Part shown: positions 7,311 to 14,216 of the stretch, one piece after another
How the letters are laid out: each line of letters begins with the position of its first letter
Position numbering within the stretch: the first letter of the stretch is position 1
Assembly (NCBI GenBank): GCA_913040875.1
Contig: CAJWHX010000042.1
Span: 1-14,216 of the forward strand
Length of the DNA stretch: 14,216 nucleotides
From: an uncultured Pseudomonadota bacterium
GTDB taxonomy: Bacteria > Myxococcota > UBA796
Direction: 5' to 3'
Program-made: the position numbers and the translations under genes
The notes under the pieces: model-generated
What the model was told of the DNA's origin: nothing
Database searches by the model: none
The model's input: only the letters and a program-made list of their open reading frames with translations

Positions 7311-8291
7311 ATGAATCAAATAAACCTTGAGAAGATTAGAGCATTGTTGTCTGACAACAACGTTGATTTTGTCAATCAAGCCTTTGAGCTGTGGTTAACA
7401 TTTGCAAATGATGTAGAATCATTTCTAGAAGTGTTGGGTTTGGATACTTCAAGTGCATCTGTAGAGACGGTTCAGAATTCGACAGAACCGTTTGCTCAAC
7501 GGGCAACGGTCCTTCGTTGGGTGTGGAAGCAACTTGAAGGTTTTGGGGTAGACTGGGCGATCAATCGTCAGCGGAAATATGCGATTCAAATTGGTGAATG
7601 GATGTATGACAGTCAGTCCTTTTCATCGTACATTCAAAAGATCGATGAGGCTGCTTACAATTACTGGAAAGATAAACCGACAGATGAAGTCATTCGCTAC
7701 TGCTATGATGTGACAAGTGAAGACAACAACGAGTTCTTGCCGTTGAATACCATCGAAGAGTTTCGAGCCTTCAAACCAGATATTCCTGCCGATGCTCATA
7801 TGATGCCAGGAGAATGGAATGACTGGGAATGGACCCCTTACGCATTTAGTTCTGAAGGTTGTGGCTGGAGTGTGTCACCGGGTCGGACTGAAGTGTTTAT
7901 TTATGAGGAACTGTGGGGCTCAGGCTGGCCAAGTGATAACTCAGGTGCTGTACTCATTTGGAGTGGAGATAGAAGTGCCTTGAACCAGCATGATGAACTC
8001 TCCTTTGTTCCGGAAAATGGGAAGTGCACGATCATTCGTGAGGATGAATACTTTGTCGAATTGATTCAAGGGGAGTGTGTAGCAGAAGTCTTTACCTTGC
8101 TGTTGACCGAAGATATAGACTTTGCCAAACTAACGTTCTCTGAAAGATTTGACCTGCTCGGTGGAGTATGCTTTGATGTTGTTGAGTATGCTGGAGAAAA
8201 GATCACCGAATCTACAATGGACTATGGTGATTCACACTACGGCATAACGAATTTGAAATTACACAAGGGGCTGCCACAGTATTCTGAATGA
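7311..8291 (+). CDS. Orphan 326-aa protein, first gene of the BRCT/SUMF1 cassette
   Basis: I do not recognise a named family. The N-terminus (residues about 6-43) is a helical module with the pattern KIxxLL, seven residues, VNQ, then Leu. It aligns without gaps to residues 277-299 of the third cassette protein. Residues about 65-125 look helical, and Trp/aromatic-rich (VLRWVWKQLEGFGVDWAINR). The remaining C-terminal half appears beta-rich, with many Trp, Gly and acidic residues (GEWNDWEW, EELWGSGWPS, AVLIWSGD). There is no signal peptide or membrane segment, so it is probably cytoplasmic. GGAG at 7302-7305, five bases before the ATG, supports the start. The BRCT gene follows after 54 bases on the same strand, suggesting co-transcription. 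Overall composition is acidic. Confidence 0.85.
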   Translation: MNQINLEKIRALLSDNNVDFVNQAFELWLTFANDVESFLEVLGLDTSSASVETVQNSTEPFAQRATVLRWVWKQLEGFGVDWAINRQRKYAIQIGEWMYDSQSFSSYIQKIDEAAYNYWKDKPTDEVIRYCYDVTSEDNNEFLPLNTIEEFRAFKPDIPADAHMMPGEWNDWEWTPYAFSSEGCGWSVSPGRTEVFIYEELWGSGWPSDNSGAVLIWSGDRSALNQHDELSFVPENGKCTIIREDEYFVELIQGECVAEVFTLLLTEDIDFAKLTFSERFDLLGGVCFDVVEYAGEKITESTMDYGDSHYGITNLKLHKGLPQYSE

Positions 8292-8345
8292 TTTGTCCTG
8301 TGAACCAAAATCTTCATCTGAAACAGTAATACAAGGGAGTAGCAG

Positions 8346-8597
8346 ATGTCACTAGAGGCAAAGAAGATTGTATTTACCGGTAAACTTAGTAAACGTCGAG
8401 ATGCAATGGCAAAGGAAGCACGAGAGGCAGGATTAATCGTTCGTATTTCTCTCAGTGATAAGATTGATTGGTTGATCTGTGGAGAGAAATCATCTTTAAA
8501 TACATCGACACAAGAGGCGGCACAGTCCTTTGGTGCTGAAATTTTAGATGAGGCTGAGTATCGAAAACGATTACAAGGTAGTACAGACTCTAAATGA
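8346..8597 (+). CDS. Standalone BRCT-domain protein, LigA-C-terminus-like
   Basis: The 83-aa protein is essentially one BRCT domain and nothing else. It opens with KKIVFTGKLSKRRD, the first strand and TG turn (Thr11-Gly12) of the domain. It continues with a helix ending in EAGLIV, strand DKIDWLICGEKSS, and AAQSFGAEILDEAEYRKRL. This order closely follows the BRCT domain at the end of NAD-dependent DNA ligase LigA (VVxTGxLS...KTDxLVxGE...GSK...A...G...IxDExE). BRCT domains bind DNA ends, phosphopeptides or poly-ADP-ribose. The basic residue usual in the GSK position is replaced by a Ser/Asn/Thr stretch, so phosphate binding may differ. AAGGGAG at 8333-8339 supports the ATG. It sits 54 bases after the orphan gene and 37 bases before the SUMF1 gene, so it is probably part of one operon. 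Confidence 0.9.
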   Translation: MSLEAKKIVFTGKLSKRRDAMAKEAREAGLIVRISLSDKIDWLICGEKSSLNTSTQEAAQSFGAEILDEAEYRKRLQGSTDSK

Positions 8598-8634
8598 GTA
8601 CTGAATAGTTCACGATTGTACAGAAGGGTTTACG

Positions 8635-10542
8635 ATGTCCCCACTATTTTTTGTTGTTCGATTGAAAATTGATGCCATCTCGATTGAAGTCATCAAAGCC
8701 ATGTATGAACTCTATGAGCTATTCGACCAGCGGATTCCACTGGTCGAAGAGTGGCAGTCATATGAACCCGGAGTGTTTGTACTCCCACAAGGTGGAAGAC
8801 AGCAGAATCCCGAGAGAATCCTCGAGGATATCCAACCATGGTTGGAGAAGTATCCATGGGTAACAGCGGACTTGGGTGGCTATCAGATGGGAGAGTGGCA
8901 CATTGTGAACGGTGCAATATTGAGTAAGGCATCTTTTCCAGATCACATTCGACCAGATCGATATTACAGCCGCAAGAGTCTAGAAGAGTATCGAGAGCAG
9001 TTGCTTTTTTTGGTGGCAGAAGTGGACGCTCAGCTGGCAAGGACGGATGCGGTTTCCGAACCAAGGAGTTATGAGTCGTTGATACCTCCTCTACCGGTGA
9101 AGTCTGATACTGAGATGGTATCGAAGATGGGGGACTATGCCTATATCTGCGAAGAACTATTTCAGCGACACCAAGTGCTTACCGATGATTCCTATCGAGA
9201 AATCGAAGAAGATTATGAGGAGATCGATGCGTTTGTTCGTTATGCAATCGAACAAGGGTGCGAGGATATAGAAACCTACTATCACTGCACAGAAGGTTTT
9301 CTGTGGGAATGGCAAAATAAAGTGGAAGAGATGAGCGAAATGATTGAAGAAGTGGAAGCGTTGCGACAAGAGATTGAAGATTTCAACAATGAACATCGCA
9401 AACCAATTCTCTCTCCAAACCCAATAGAGGACACATTGCAGAATGTATCGATACCTGAACAATGGCAAAAGATCGAGACGTTGCTCAGATCTGAGTCAGA
9501 GCCCGATGTGAATCAAGGAGTGCAATTACTGAGTGGGTTGGGACAGTTGGATGCGGTTTCGGCCTTGCTTGTGAAGGACGTCACTGGACGATACAACCTT
9601 CCCATTCGATCACAGTATTTGGCTTCGGCCGTGTTGACTGAGATCAGAGAGGATACATCGCCCTATTTGATAACACTCATCAATCAAGGACTGCTCAATC
9701 CAGTGTTGCTGCAAGCAGCTGCACAGTTGGATTGGGACAACATATCCACCCAGTATCAAGAACGCATCAAAGAAGAATTGGGAAGGGTACATTTGCTTCC
9801 AGCGGGAGAGTTCTGGATGGGGATTCATGATCCGATGATCACTTGGGATGCCAAAGAGATGCCGGCTCACAAAGTTCGTATAACCCAACCATTTTTGTGT
9901 TCGGTGTATTCTTGGTCACAGGTGCTTCATGAAGAACTTACAGAAGCGAATCCAAGTACATTCATACATCCAACCAGACCTGTGGAAATGATATCGATGT
10001 ATGAAGCGATGCACATTTGCAATCTTCGCTCAATTCGAGATGGATTGGAACCGGCATATGAATTAGAGGAGTACACTCCATCTGATAAATACGATCTGTA
10101 TGTTCCACAATTTGATTGGTTTGAGACCAACGGTTGGCGATTGCCGACCGAGGCAGAGTGGGAGTATGCTGCCAGAGCCTATGAGATGTTTCATTGGGCG
10201 GGTTCCGATGATGCTTCGGAAGTTTGTTGGGATGGTCAAGAATCTTCGATGCCGGTAGGTTTATTGAAACCGAATGCGTGGGGGCTGTACGACATGTCTG
10301 GGAATACGGGCGATCGATGCTGGGATTCTTATGATGAGAGCACGTATATTGATCGAAAAGACGATGAAGAAGAGTGTATTGATCCCTGGTACAGAAACAA
10401 ACGCGGGGGATTGGCTCGAGGTGGATGCTGGGGCGAGAATCGTCGTTCCTTTTCCTGTGCGGTGTTTGGCAGAGGTGCAACAGGAGCGTCTATCTTTACC
10501 AAAAATAAATACAGTGGTATCCGTATGGTTCGAAATGTTTGA
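8635..10542 (+). CDS. SUMF1/formylglycine-generating-enzyme-fold protein with helical N-terminal region
   Basis: In this 635-aa protein residues about 1-140 are an unrecognised domain. Residues 200-257 are strongly acidic and coiled-coil-like, and 277-383 are helical, HEAT-like, beginning with the module shared with the first cassette protein. The C-terminal 250 residues are a SUMF1 (FGE-sulfatase) fold: LPAGEFWMG at 388, PAHKVRITQPF, NPSTF, GWRLPTEAEWEYAARA, LYDMSGNTGDRCWD, RGGCW at 595-599 and a final GIRMVRN. True sulfatase-activating FGEs use a Cys pair in a CxxxxC near that last motif. Here only Cys598 and Cys608 occur, differently spaced, so formylglycine formation is unlikely. A binding or regulatory role, as in many bacterial SUMF1 proteins, is more probable. 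GAAGGG at 8623-8628 supports the start. It has no signal peptide. Confidence 0.9.
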   Translation: MSPLFFVVRLKIDAISIEVIKAMYELYELFDQRIPLVEEWQSYEPGVFVLPQGGRQQNPERILEDIQPWLEKYPWVTADLGGYQMGEWHIVNGAILSKASFPDHIRPDRYYSRKSLEEYREQLLFLVAEVDAQLARTDAVSEPRSYESLIPPLPVKSDTEMVSKMGDYAYICEELFQRHQVLTDDSYREIEEDYEEIDAFVRYAIEQGCEDIETYYHCTEGFLWEWQNKVEEMSEMIEEVEALRQEIEDFNNEHRKPILSPNPIEDTLQNVSIPEQWQKIETLLRSESEPDVNQGVQLLSGLGQLDAVSALLVKDVTGRYNLPIRSQYLASAVLTEIREDTSPYLITLINQGLLNPVLLQAAAQLDWDNISTQYQERIKEELGRVHLLPAGEFWMGIHDPMITWDAKEMPAHKVRITQPFLCSVYSWSQVLHEELTEANPSTFIHPTRPVEMISMYEAMHICNLRSIRDGLEPAYELEEYTPSDKYDLYVPQFDWFETNGWRLPTEAEWEYAARAYEMFHWAGSDDASEVCWDGQESSMPVGLLKPNAWGLYDMSGNTGDRCWDSYDESTYIDRKDDEEECIDPWYRNKRGGLARGGCWGENRRSFSCAVFGRGATGASIFTKNKYSGIRMVRNV

Positions 10543-10556
10543 CGACAGTTCGTCAA
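10539..10556. terminator. Short palindrome between convergent stop codons
   Basis: TTGACGA (10539-10545) and TCGTCAA (10550-10556) form a 7-bp stem with a CAGT loop. It overlaps the stop codon of the SUMF1 gene and abuts that of the pseudouridine synthase gene, filling the whole 14-base gap between the convergent genes. It could act as a weak bidirectional terminator, but neither side has a proper T-tract. Confidence 0.35.
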
Positions 10557-11204
10557 TCAAATCATCTGCGACCAACCATTTGGCAATGGTGCTTCAAAAC
10601 AACGTGTCAGCCCACCCAAAGTCACTTCTAGTTTACTGGCACACAAACAGAGTTCGTTGAATCCATACCGTTTGGCAATCATCGTGTTGTACCGACGGTC
10701 GCCGTATCGTGCATCACCAACGACTTGGTGCTTCTCTAGGACGGCATGCTTTCGAATCTGGTGCTGGCGTCCGGTACCCAGTGTCAGGTTGACCATGGTG
10801 AAGTATTGATTGCTTCGTATAGTTTTGTAGAAGGTTTGTGCAGGTATCCGATCAGCCTTGCGTCCTTGTGGGTTTCGAAAGCCTTCGCCTTTGTTGGTGA
10901 GGGGGTGATTCCAGGTGCCTTCACTTTGCTTCATCACTCCACGTAGAACGGCCGTATACTCTTTGGTGGCTGTGGTGAGCGCCTCTTGGAGCATGGTCGT
11001 GCTTTTTGGATTCTTTCCAAGCAACATTACGCCACTGGTGGGCTGGTCTAGACGGTGTGCCGCATGTAGGGTACACTCCAGCTGTTCTGTCAGTATCGAC
11101 AGCAAGTTGAACCCATCTTCGTCATTGTGCACAGACAAGCCAGCTGGTTTACTGACAGCGATCCAGTCTGCAGTTTCCTCAATGATTTCAATAATGTTGC
11201 TCAT
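10557..11204 (-). CDS. RluA-family RNA pseudouridine synthase
   Basis: The 215-aa protein carries the RluA family signatures: DWIAVSKPAGLSVH at the start, the catalytic motif HRLDQPTSGV with nucleophilic Asp53, KEYTAVLRG with the conserved Tyr81, GRQHQIRKH at 143-151 and GDARYGD at 161-167. The enzyme isomerises specific uridines in rRNA or tRNA to pseudouridine in the cytoplasm. There is no S4 domain, and the length matches the short RluA/TruC-type members. The exact target position cannot be assigned. The ATG at 11204 is preceded by a GGGGG ribosome site. It lies 53 bases downstream of the orphan 108-aa gene on the same strand and may be co-transcribed with it. Confidence 0.93.
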   Translation of the reverse strand: MSNIIEIIEETADWIAVSKPAGLSVHNDEDGFNLLSILTEQLECTLHAAHRLDQPTSGVMLLGKNPKSTTMLQEALTTATKEYTAVLRGVMKQSEGTWNHPLTNKGEGFRNPQGRKADRIPAQTFYKTIRSNQYFTMVNLTLGTGRQHQIRKHAVLEKHQVVGDARYGDRRYNTMIAKRYGFNELCLCASKLEVTLGGLTRCFEAPLPNGWSQMI

Positions 11205-11257
11205 GATGCCCCCAGAACTGGTCTATACACACGTCCTACAACGTTCTATCACGATGC

Positions 11258-11584
11258 TTACAAATCGACCGGTTCGGCATCCAATTCGATAGAGAGATCT
11301 TCGGCCAGCTGATCGGATTCTTCTGAGAGCCGATTGTCGGCGGCATCCGGTTCTAGACTGAGTACAAACCCATCTTTCCCCATGTTGTACAACGAAACTT
11401 CGTAGGTATTTGCGTTGCCATGTTCTTTTGGAACCGTGAAGAAGCCGGTCCAGCAATCTTCAGATTCTTTTTCCACTCGACCTTCTACGCCTTGGTATTC
11501 GGCGACAACAGTTTGAACAGCCGTAGAAAATTCTTGCAGCGTCATTCGTTTGTTTCGGCATTTCCAAGTTCTATCCCAAGACAT
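11258..11584 (-). CDS. Orphan 108-aa acidic protein
   Basis: I do not recognise a family. Starting at ATG 11584-11582, chosen because a strong GGAGG lies four bases upstream (11593-11589), the product begins MSWDRTWKCRNKRMTLQEF. It has a basic N-terminus, a probable alpha-helix (about residues 15-29), a central Cys44/Trp45 segment, a beta-rich middle (EVSLYNMGKDGFVLSLEP) and a very acidic tail (residues about 80-108). A longer in-frame ATG at 11650 would add 22 residues without a comparable ribosome site. No signal peptide or membrane segment is visible, so a small soluble cytoplasmic protein is likely. It sits upstream of the pseudouridine synthase gene and is divergent from pip. Confidence 0.75.
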   Translation of the reverse strand: MSWDRTWKCRNKRMTLQEFSTAVQTVVAEYQGVEGRVEKESEDCWTGFFTVPKEHGNANTYEVSLYNMGKDGFVLSLEPDAADNRLSEESDQLAEDLSIELDAEPVDL

Positions 11585-11745
11585 ATATCCTCCGTAGTTA
11601 TGACTGTATCTCAATCTGTGTGATGTGAGTGTGAGATCTTTTATCCCCACCCACTTTTGTTGTTTGCTTACAACGGCTAAAATAAGGTAATTTCCTATTG
11701 GTCAGTTACGTTATTTATATCTGAAAAATCAATGAGGAAGTTACA

Positions 11746-12762
11746 ATGAATGATGGTCTGTATCCCGAAATAGAACCCTATCATACAGGTATGTTGACAT
11801 GTGGTGAACACCAACTGTATTACGAGAAAAGTGGAAATCCCGAAGGCATGCCCGCATTGTTTCTTCATGGTGGGCCAGGCGGCGGCACCTCACCAAGAGT
11901 GAGACGTTTCTTTGATCCCAGCCGGTACAACATCGTCTTACTTGATCAAAGAGGATCTGGACAAAGTGTTCCAAATGTAAGTCAGGATTATGATGCGGCG
12001 CTAAAAGACAATACAACCGTACATCTGGTAGAGGATATCGAGGTGCTGCGTAAACATCTTGGATTTGAATCGTGGCAACTTGTGTTGGGTGGGAGTTGGG
12101 GCTCAACATTGGCGCTTGCCTATGCACAGGCGCATCCAACAAAGGTTCATCAGCTGTTGCTTCGAGGGATCTTTACATTCCTTCCGGATGAGGTCAATAC
12201 GCTATTTCAGAATGGTAGAGCTGCAAATCACTACCCAGATGAATGGCAAGAGTATGTGGACCACATCAAGGACTCCAGTACAGATTGGGAGCGAGAGAAA
12301 CACAACTTGGTTGCAGCGTACCGAGACCGACTTCTAGATCCAGAACGAAGAATGGATGCCGCGAAGGCTTTTGTAAAGTATGAACTGTCGCTGTCGCACC
12401 TGTATAAAAATTATGAACGGATTGATTCTGTTTTACAAACCCCAGAAGTACTGGTGCCTTTTGCAGCACTAGAAGTTCATTATATGCTTCACAATGGGTT
12501 TATGCGTAGAGGTCAGCTGCTCGATGATGTGTCTGAGATCGCGTCTCATCGTATTCATATCGTGCACGGTCGCAATGATGCGGTTTGTCTTCCAAGAGCC
12601 GCGGCGCGATTGAAGCAGGCTTTACATGGAGCAGGTGCAGGGGACAATGTGACTCTCGAATATGTTGAAGCAGCTGGGCACTCCGATAGCGAACCCAATA
12701 TATCGAAAGCACTTCGCACAGCGGCCGACAAGTTGGCCGACGAGGCACAGATGAACAGTTGA
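11746..12762 (+). CDS. pip: Proline iminopeptidase (S33 family)
   Basis: The 338-aa alpha/beta-hydrolase closely follows proline iminopeptidase, which releases N-terminal Pro from peptides. The oxyanion motif HGGPGGG is at 41-47, DQRGSGQS follows at 67-74, the nucleophile Ser117 is in GGSWGS, Asp278 is in HGRNDAV and His312 in AGHSDSE. The cap region retains Glu213 (KYELSLSHLY, where the family usually has WE) and Glu243 (ALEVHYMLHNGF), matching the two glutamates that bind the substrate amino terminus. The Trp-to-Tyr change before Glu213 is a small departure. No signal peptide is present, so it is cytoplasmic. GAGG at 11734-11737, eight bases before ATG, supports the start. With the S9 peptidase it would complete breakdown of proline-rich peptides. 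Confidence 0.92.
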   Translation: MNDGLYPEIEPYHTGMLTCGEHQLYYEKSGNPEGMPALFLHGGPGGGTSPRVRRFFDPSRYNIVLLDQRGSGQSVPNVSQDYDAALKDNTTVHLVEDIEVLRKHLGFESWQLVLGGSWGSTLALAYAQAHPTKVHQLLLRGIFTFLPDEVNTLFQNGRAANHYPDEWQEYVDHIKDSSTDWEREKHNLVAAYRDRLLDPERRMDAAKAFVKYELSLSHLYKNYERIDSVLQTPEVLVPFAALEVHYMLHNGFMRRGQLLDDVSEIASHRIHIVHGRNDAVCLPRAAARLKQALHGAGAGDNVTLEYVEAAGHSDSEPNISKALRTAADKLADEAQMNS

Positions 12763-12765
12763 AGT

Positions 12766-12799
12766 ACTCATGAAGTATATCCCATGAGTTGTCCGGACA
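12766..12799. repeat. Inverted repeat and adjacent 10-bp palindrome after pip
   Basis: ACTCATG (12766-12772) and CATGAGT (12783-12789) form a 7-bp stem with a ten-base loop. Directly after it comes the perfect palindrome TGTCCGGACA (12790-12799). The first may be part of a transcription end for pip, although no T-tract follows. The second has the symmetry of a regulator or methylase site and lies about 55 bases upstream of the promoter of the Rieske gene. Confidence 0.35.
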
Positions 12800-12852
12800 G
12801 GTATCTCAGGCTTCTAGTAGGTTTGCGTATTGCGAGATATTTCTGAATTTAG

Positions 12853-12882
12853 GCGACAATAATGTAGATCAAAGCATATAAT
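12853..12882 (+). promoter_or_regulatory. Sigma70-type promoter for the Rieske oxygenase gene
   Basis: A perfect -10 hexamer TATAAT is at 12877-12882, with GCGACA (four of six matches to TTGACA) at 12853-12858 and an 18-base spacer. The predicted transcript would start near 12889, leaving a 40-base leader before ATG 12929. This is the best promoter match I found in the window. Confidence 0.55.
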
Positions 12883-12928
12883 TACCTATACACCTGAGCA
12901 ATACAACGTACAATCGTTCGGAGAAGGG

Positions 12929-14113
12929 ATGACATATCTTGATAAGTTTATTGAAGACTGGACTGTTGACTCTCGTATAGAACACGCACAAACCCTTCAC
13001 CCTGAATGCTTTCGCCATCCGGAGATTCTGAGAGCAGAACTTCGGTGCGTTTTTACCCAGCGATGGCTGATGTTGTCGCCGGTATATTCACACAAAGGGA
13101 CTGCGCTGCTCACTCGAACAATGCTCGAGACCTACGGCGGTCGAATTCCCTTTACTTCACATGGGAGACCGGTTTATCTGGAGTACAATCAGCGCAATGA
13201 ACAGGAGCGGATAAAAGCCTTCTCCAATGTCTGTACACACGCTTGGTATCCTCTGGTCAAAGGACACCATCGAAAAAAGAGTATCCAGTGTCAGCAGCAC
13301 GGTAGAGCCTTTGAGTCCCAAGGGAAATGCGTGGGTCAACCTGGATTCAACGACGTTTCCGACTTTCCTGCATCTACCGATGACCTATCAGAGTTTCCGT
13401 TGCAATGGTGGCATCAGTTACCACTGATCTCTTTTGGGGAACCGACAGTGGATGTGCAGAGCATATTTTCGGCGATAGACGAGAGCATCTGTGGCATCAA
13501 CATGGAAGAATTGCGCTATCACCCACAGGAAGAAGAGGTTCGGGAGATCAATGGAAACTGGAAATTACACGCGTGGAACTTTCTAGACAATTTTCACATT
13601 CCGTACATCCACGGTGGGCGAGATTCGCTTACGACAGCGATGGAGTATCATTCCTATCAAACTGAGATACACGACAATGCTGTATTGCAGTGGGTCTATG
13701 CCAAAAATCCGGAACACGGGTTTCACCACCATCAGATTTCTTCTCGTTTTCGACATCCAGAACAACCGGAGAAACGAGTACTCGCATTGTGGTGGTTTAT
13801 CTTTCCCAACATGGCGCTCAACTTTTATCCTTGGGGCTTGTCGATCAATATCTATGAACCCCATCCGACAGTACCAGACAAGACTGTTTTTCGATGGTAC
13901 CACTTTGTGCAAGATCACGAGAAATATGAGCAACGAGATCCCATTTGGATGAATCAAAAGGTGGATGACGAAGATGTTGAGGCCCTCAATTTGGTGAGAA
14001 ACAATCTACACAGCCCTGAATGTAGAAGGGGACGGTTTGCTCCGACACGAGAACGGGCTTCCCACTGGTTTCACCACAGGGTGTCTCAGTTGCTTGAGTC
14101 CAGTACAATTTGA
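12929..14113 (+). CDS. Rieske [2Fe-2S] ring-hydroxylating oxygenase alpha subunit
   Basis: The 394-aa protein has the two-domain layout of ring-hydroxylating (and choline monooxygenase-like) oxygenase alpha subunits. The Rieske cluster ligands are Cys102/His104 (NVCTH) and Cys121/His124 (CQQH), separated by 16 residues. The catalytic domain shows NWKLHAWNFLDNFHIPYIHGG with mononuclear iron ligands His223 and His228, and the bridging Asp220 that passes electrons between subunits. Asp349 in the VDDEDVEAL stretch is the probable third iron ligand, and RNNLHSPEC matches the usual ending. Such enzymes insert oxygen into aromatic, amine or sterol-like substrates using electrons from a reductase. 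No reductase, ferredoxin or beta subunit gene is seen here. GGAG at 12920-12923 supports the start, and a promoter lies upstream. The substrate is unknown. Confidence 0.9.
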   Translation: MTYLDKFIEDWTVDSRIEHAQTLHPECFRHPEILRAELRCVFTQRWLMLSPVYSHKGTALLTRTMLETYGGRIPFTSHGRPVYLEYNQRNEQERIKAFSNVCTHAWYPLVKGHHRKKSIQCQQHGRAFESQGKCVGQPGFNDVSDFPASTDDLSEFPLQWWHQLPLISFGEPTVDVQSIFSAIDESICGINMEELRYHPQEEEVREINGNWKLHAWNFLDNFHIPYIHGGRDSLTTAMEYHSYQTEIHDNAVLQWVYAKNPEHGFHHHQISSRFRHPEQPEKRVLALWWFIFPNMALNFYPWGLSINIYEPHPTVPDKTVFRWYHFVQDHEKYEQRDPIWMNQKVDDEDVEALNLVRNNLHSPECRRGRFAPTRERASHWFHHRVSQLLESSTI

Positions 14114-14188
14114 GTTGCAACAAAGTTGATTTAGTTGTCTTCGGATAGTAAAAGGTATCCAATATGATTTTACAACCGAGGGCTTCCT

Positions 14189-14216
14189 ATGAAAACGCTT
14201 CTTTGTTTTGGTGCTA
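14189..14216 (+). CDS. Start of an exported protein (partial, runs off the right edge)
   Basis: ATG at 14189 begins MKTLLCFGA before the window ends. GAGGG at 14179-14183, five bases upstream, is a good ribosome site. Lys2 followed by a hydrophobic run with Cys6 suggests a signal peptide, possibly of a lipoprotein. Nine codons are too few to say more. Confidence 0.5.

Noticed and set aside
9962..10480. Minus-strand frame of 172 codons over the SUMF1 domain
   Set aside because: It opposes a well-conserved SUMF1 sequence, and its own product is rich in His/Pro/Ser/Thr without motifs.
8635..10542. Naming the SUMF1 protein a sulfatase-activating formylglycine-generating enzyme
   Set aside because: The catalytic CxxxxC pair is absent and no sulfatase gene is nearby.
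10274..10660. Plus-strand frame of 128 codons across the SUMF1/pseudouridine synthase junction
   Set aside because: It overlaps two strongly supported genes and has no recognisable domain.
1..14216. CRISPR arrays, tRNA or rRNA genes, insertion sequences, phage attachment sites
   Set aside because: No regularly spaced repeats, no cloverleaf-like intergenic sequence, no transposase or integrase motifs were seen on either strand.

Overview
The window reads as a chromosomal stretch from a Gram-negative bacterium of moderate, slightly A+T-rich composition. Three genes encode lipoproteins with a clear lipobox, and two of these (at the left edge and at 4897-5934) carry an Asp/Thr/Ser-rich linker after the lipidated Cys. 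A fourth frame looks like a decayed lipoprotein, and another gene encodes a probable beta-rich exported protein. Asp/Thr-rich lipoproteins, SUMF1-fold proteins and orphan short genes together recall Myxococcota/Bradymonadota-like lineages, but that placement is inference, because no rRNA or other taxonomic marker is present. No tRNA, rRNA, CRISPR array, insertion sequence or integrase was found. No gap between genes exceeds 300 bases.

Left third (1-4877): a lipoprotein runs off the left edge on the minus strand. It is divergent from a 70-aa Kazal-like Cys-rich lipoprotein, which is followed by a MATE efflux transporter, a 207-aa exported beta-rich protein and an S9 prolyl-oligopeptidase-family peptidase. 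The S9 gene starts at GTG, and a bulged hairpin covers its only Shine-Dalgarno-like purines.

Middle (4897-10542): a minus-strand lipoprotein with an HExxH...WSEG zinc-peptidase signature is convergent with the S9 gene and divergent from a class I SAM methyltransferase. A lipoprotein-like reading frame broken by a stop codon (7117-7275) follows. Then comes a compact three-gene co-directional cassette: an orphan 326-aa protein, a standalone LigA-like BRCT domain (83 aa), and a 635-aa protein with a coiled coil, a helical module and a C-terminal SUMF1 fold. The first and third products share a short gapless sequence module, so the cassette is probably a functional unit. It is the most interesting part of the window, and its function is unknown.

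Right third (10557-14216): two minus-strand genes, an RluA-family pseudouridine synthase and an orphan 108-aa protein, are divergent from a proline iminopeptidase (pip). A Rieske-type ring-hydroxylating oxygenase alpha subunit follows, preceded by a good sigma70-type promoter. The start of one more exported protein is cut off at the right edge. Three peptidases of different classes plus a Kazal-like inhibitor candidate suggest a proteolytic, peptide-scavenging lifestyle (inference).
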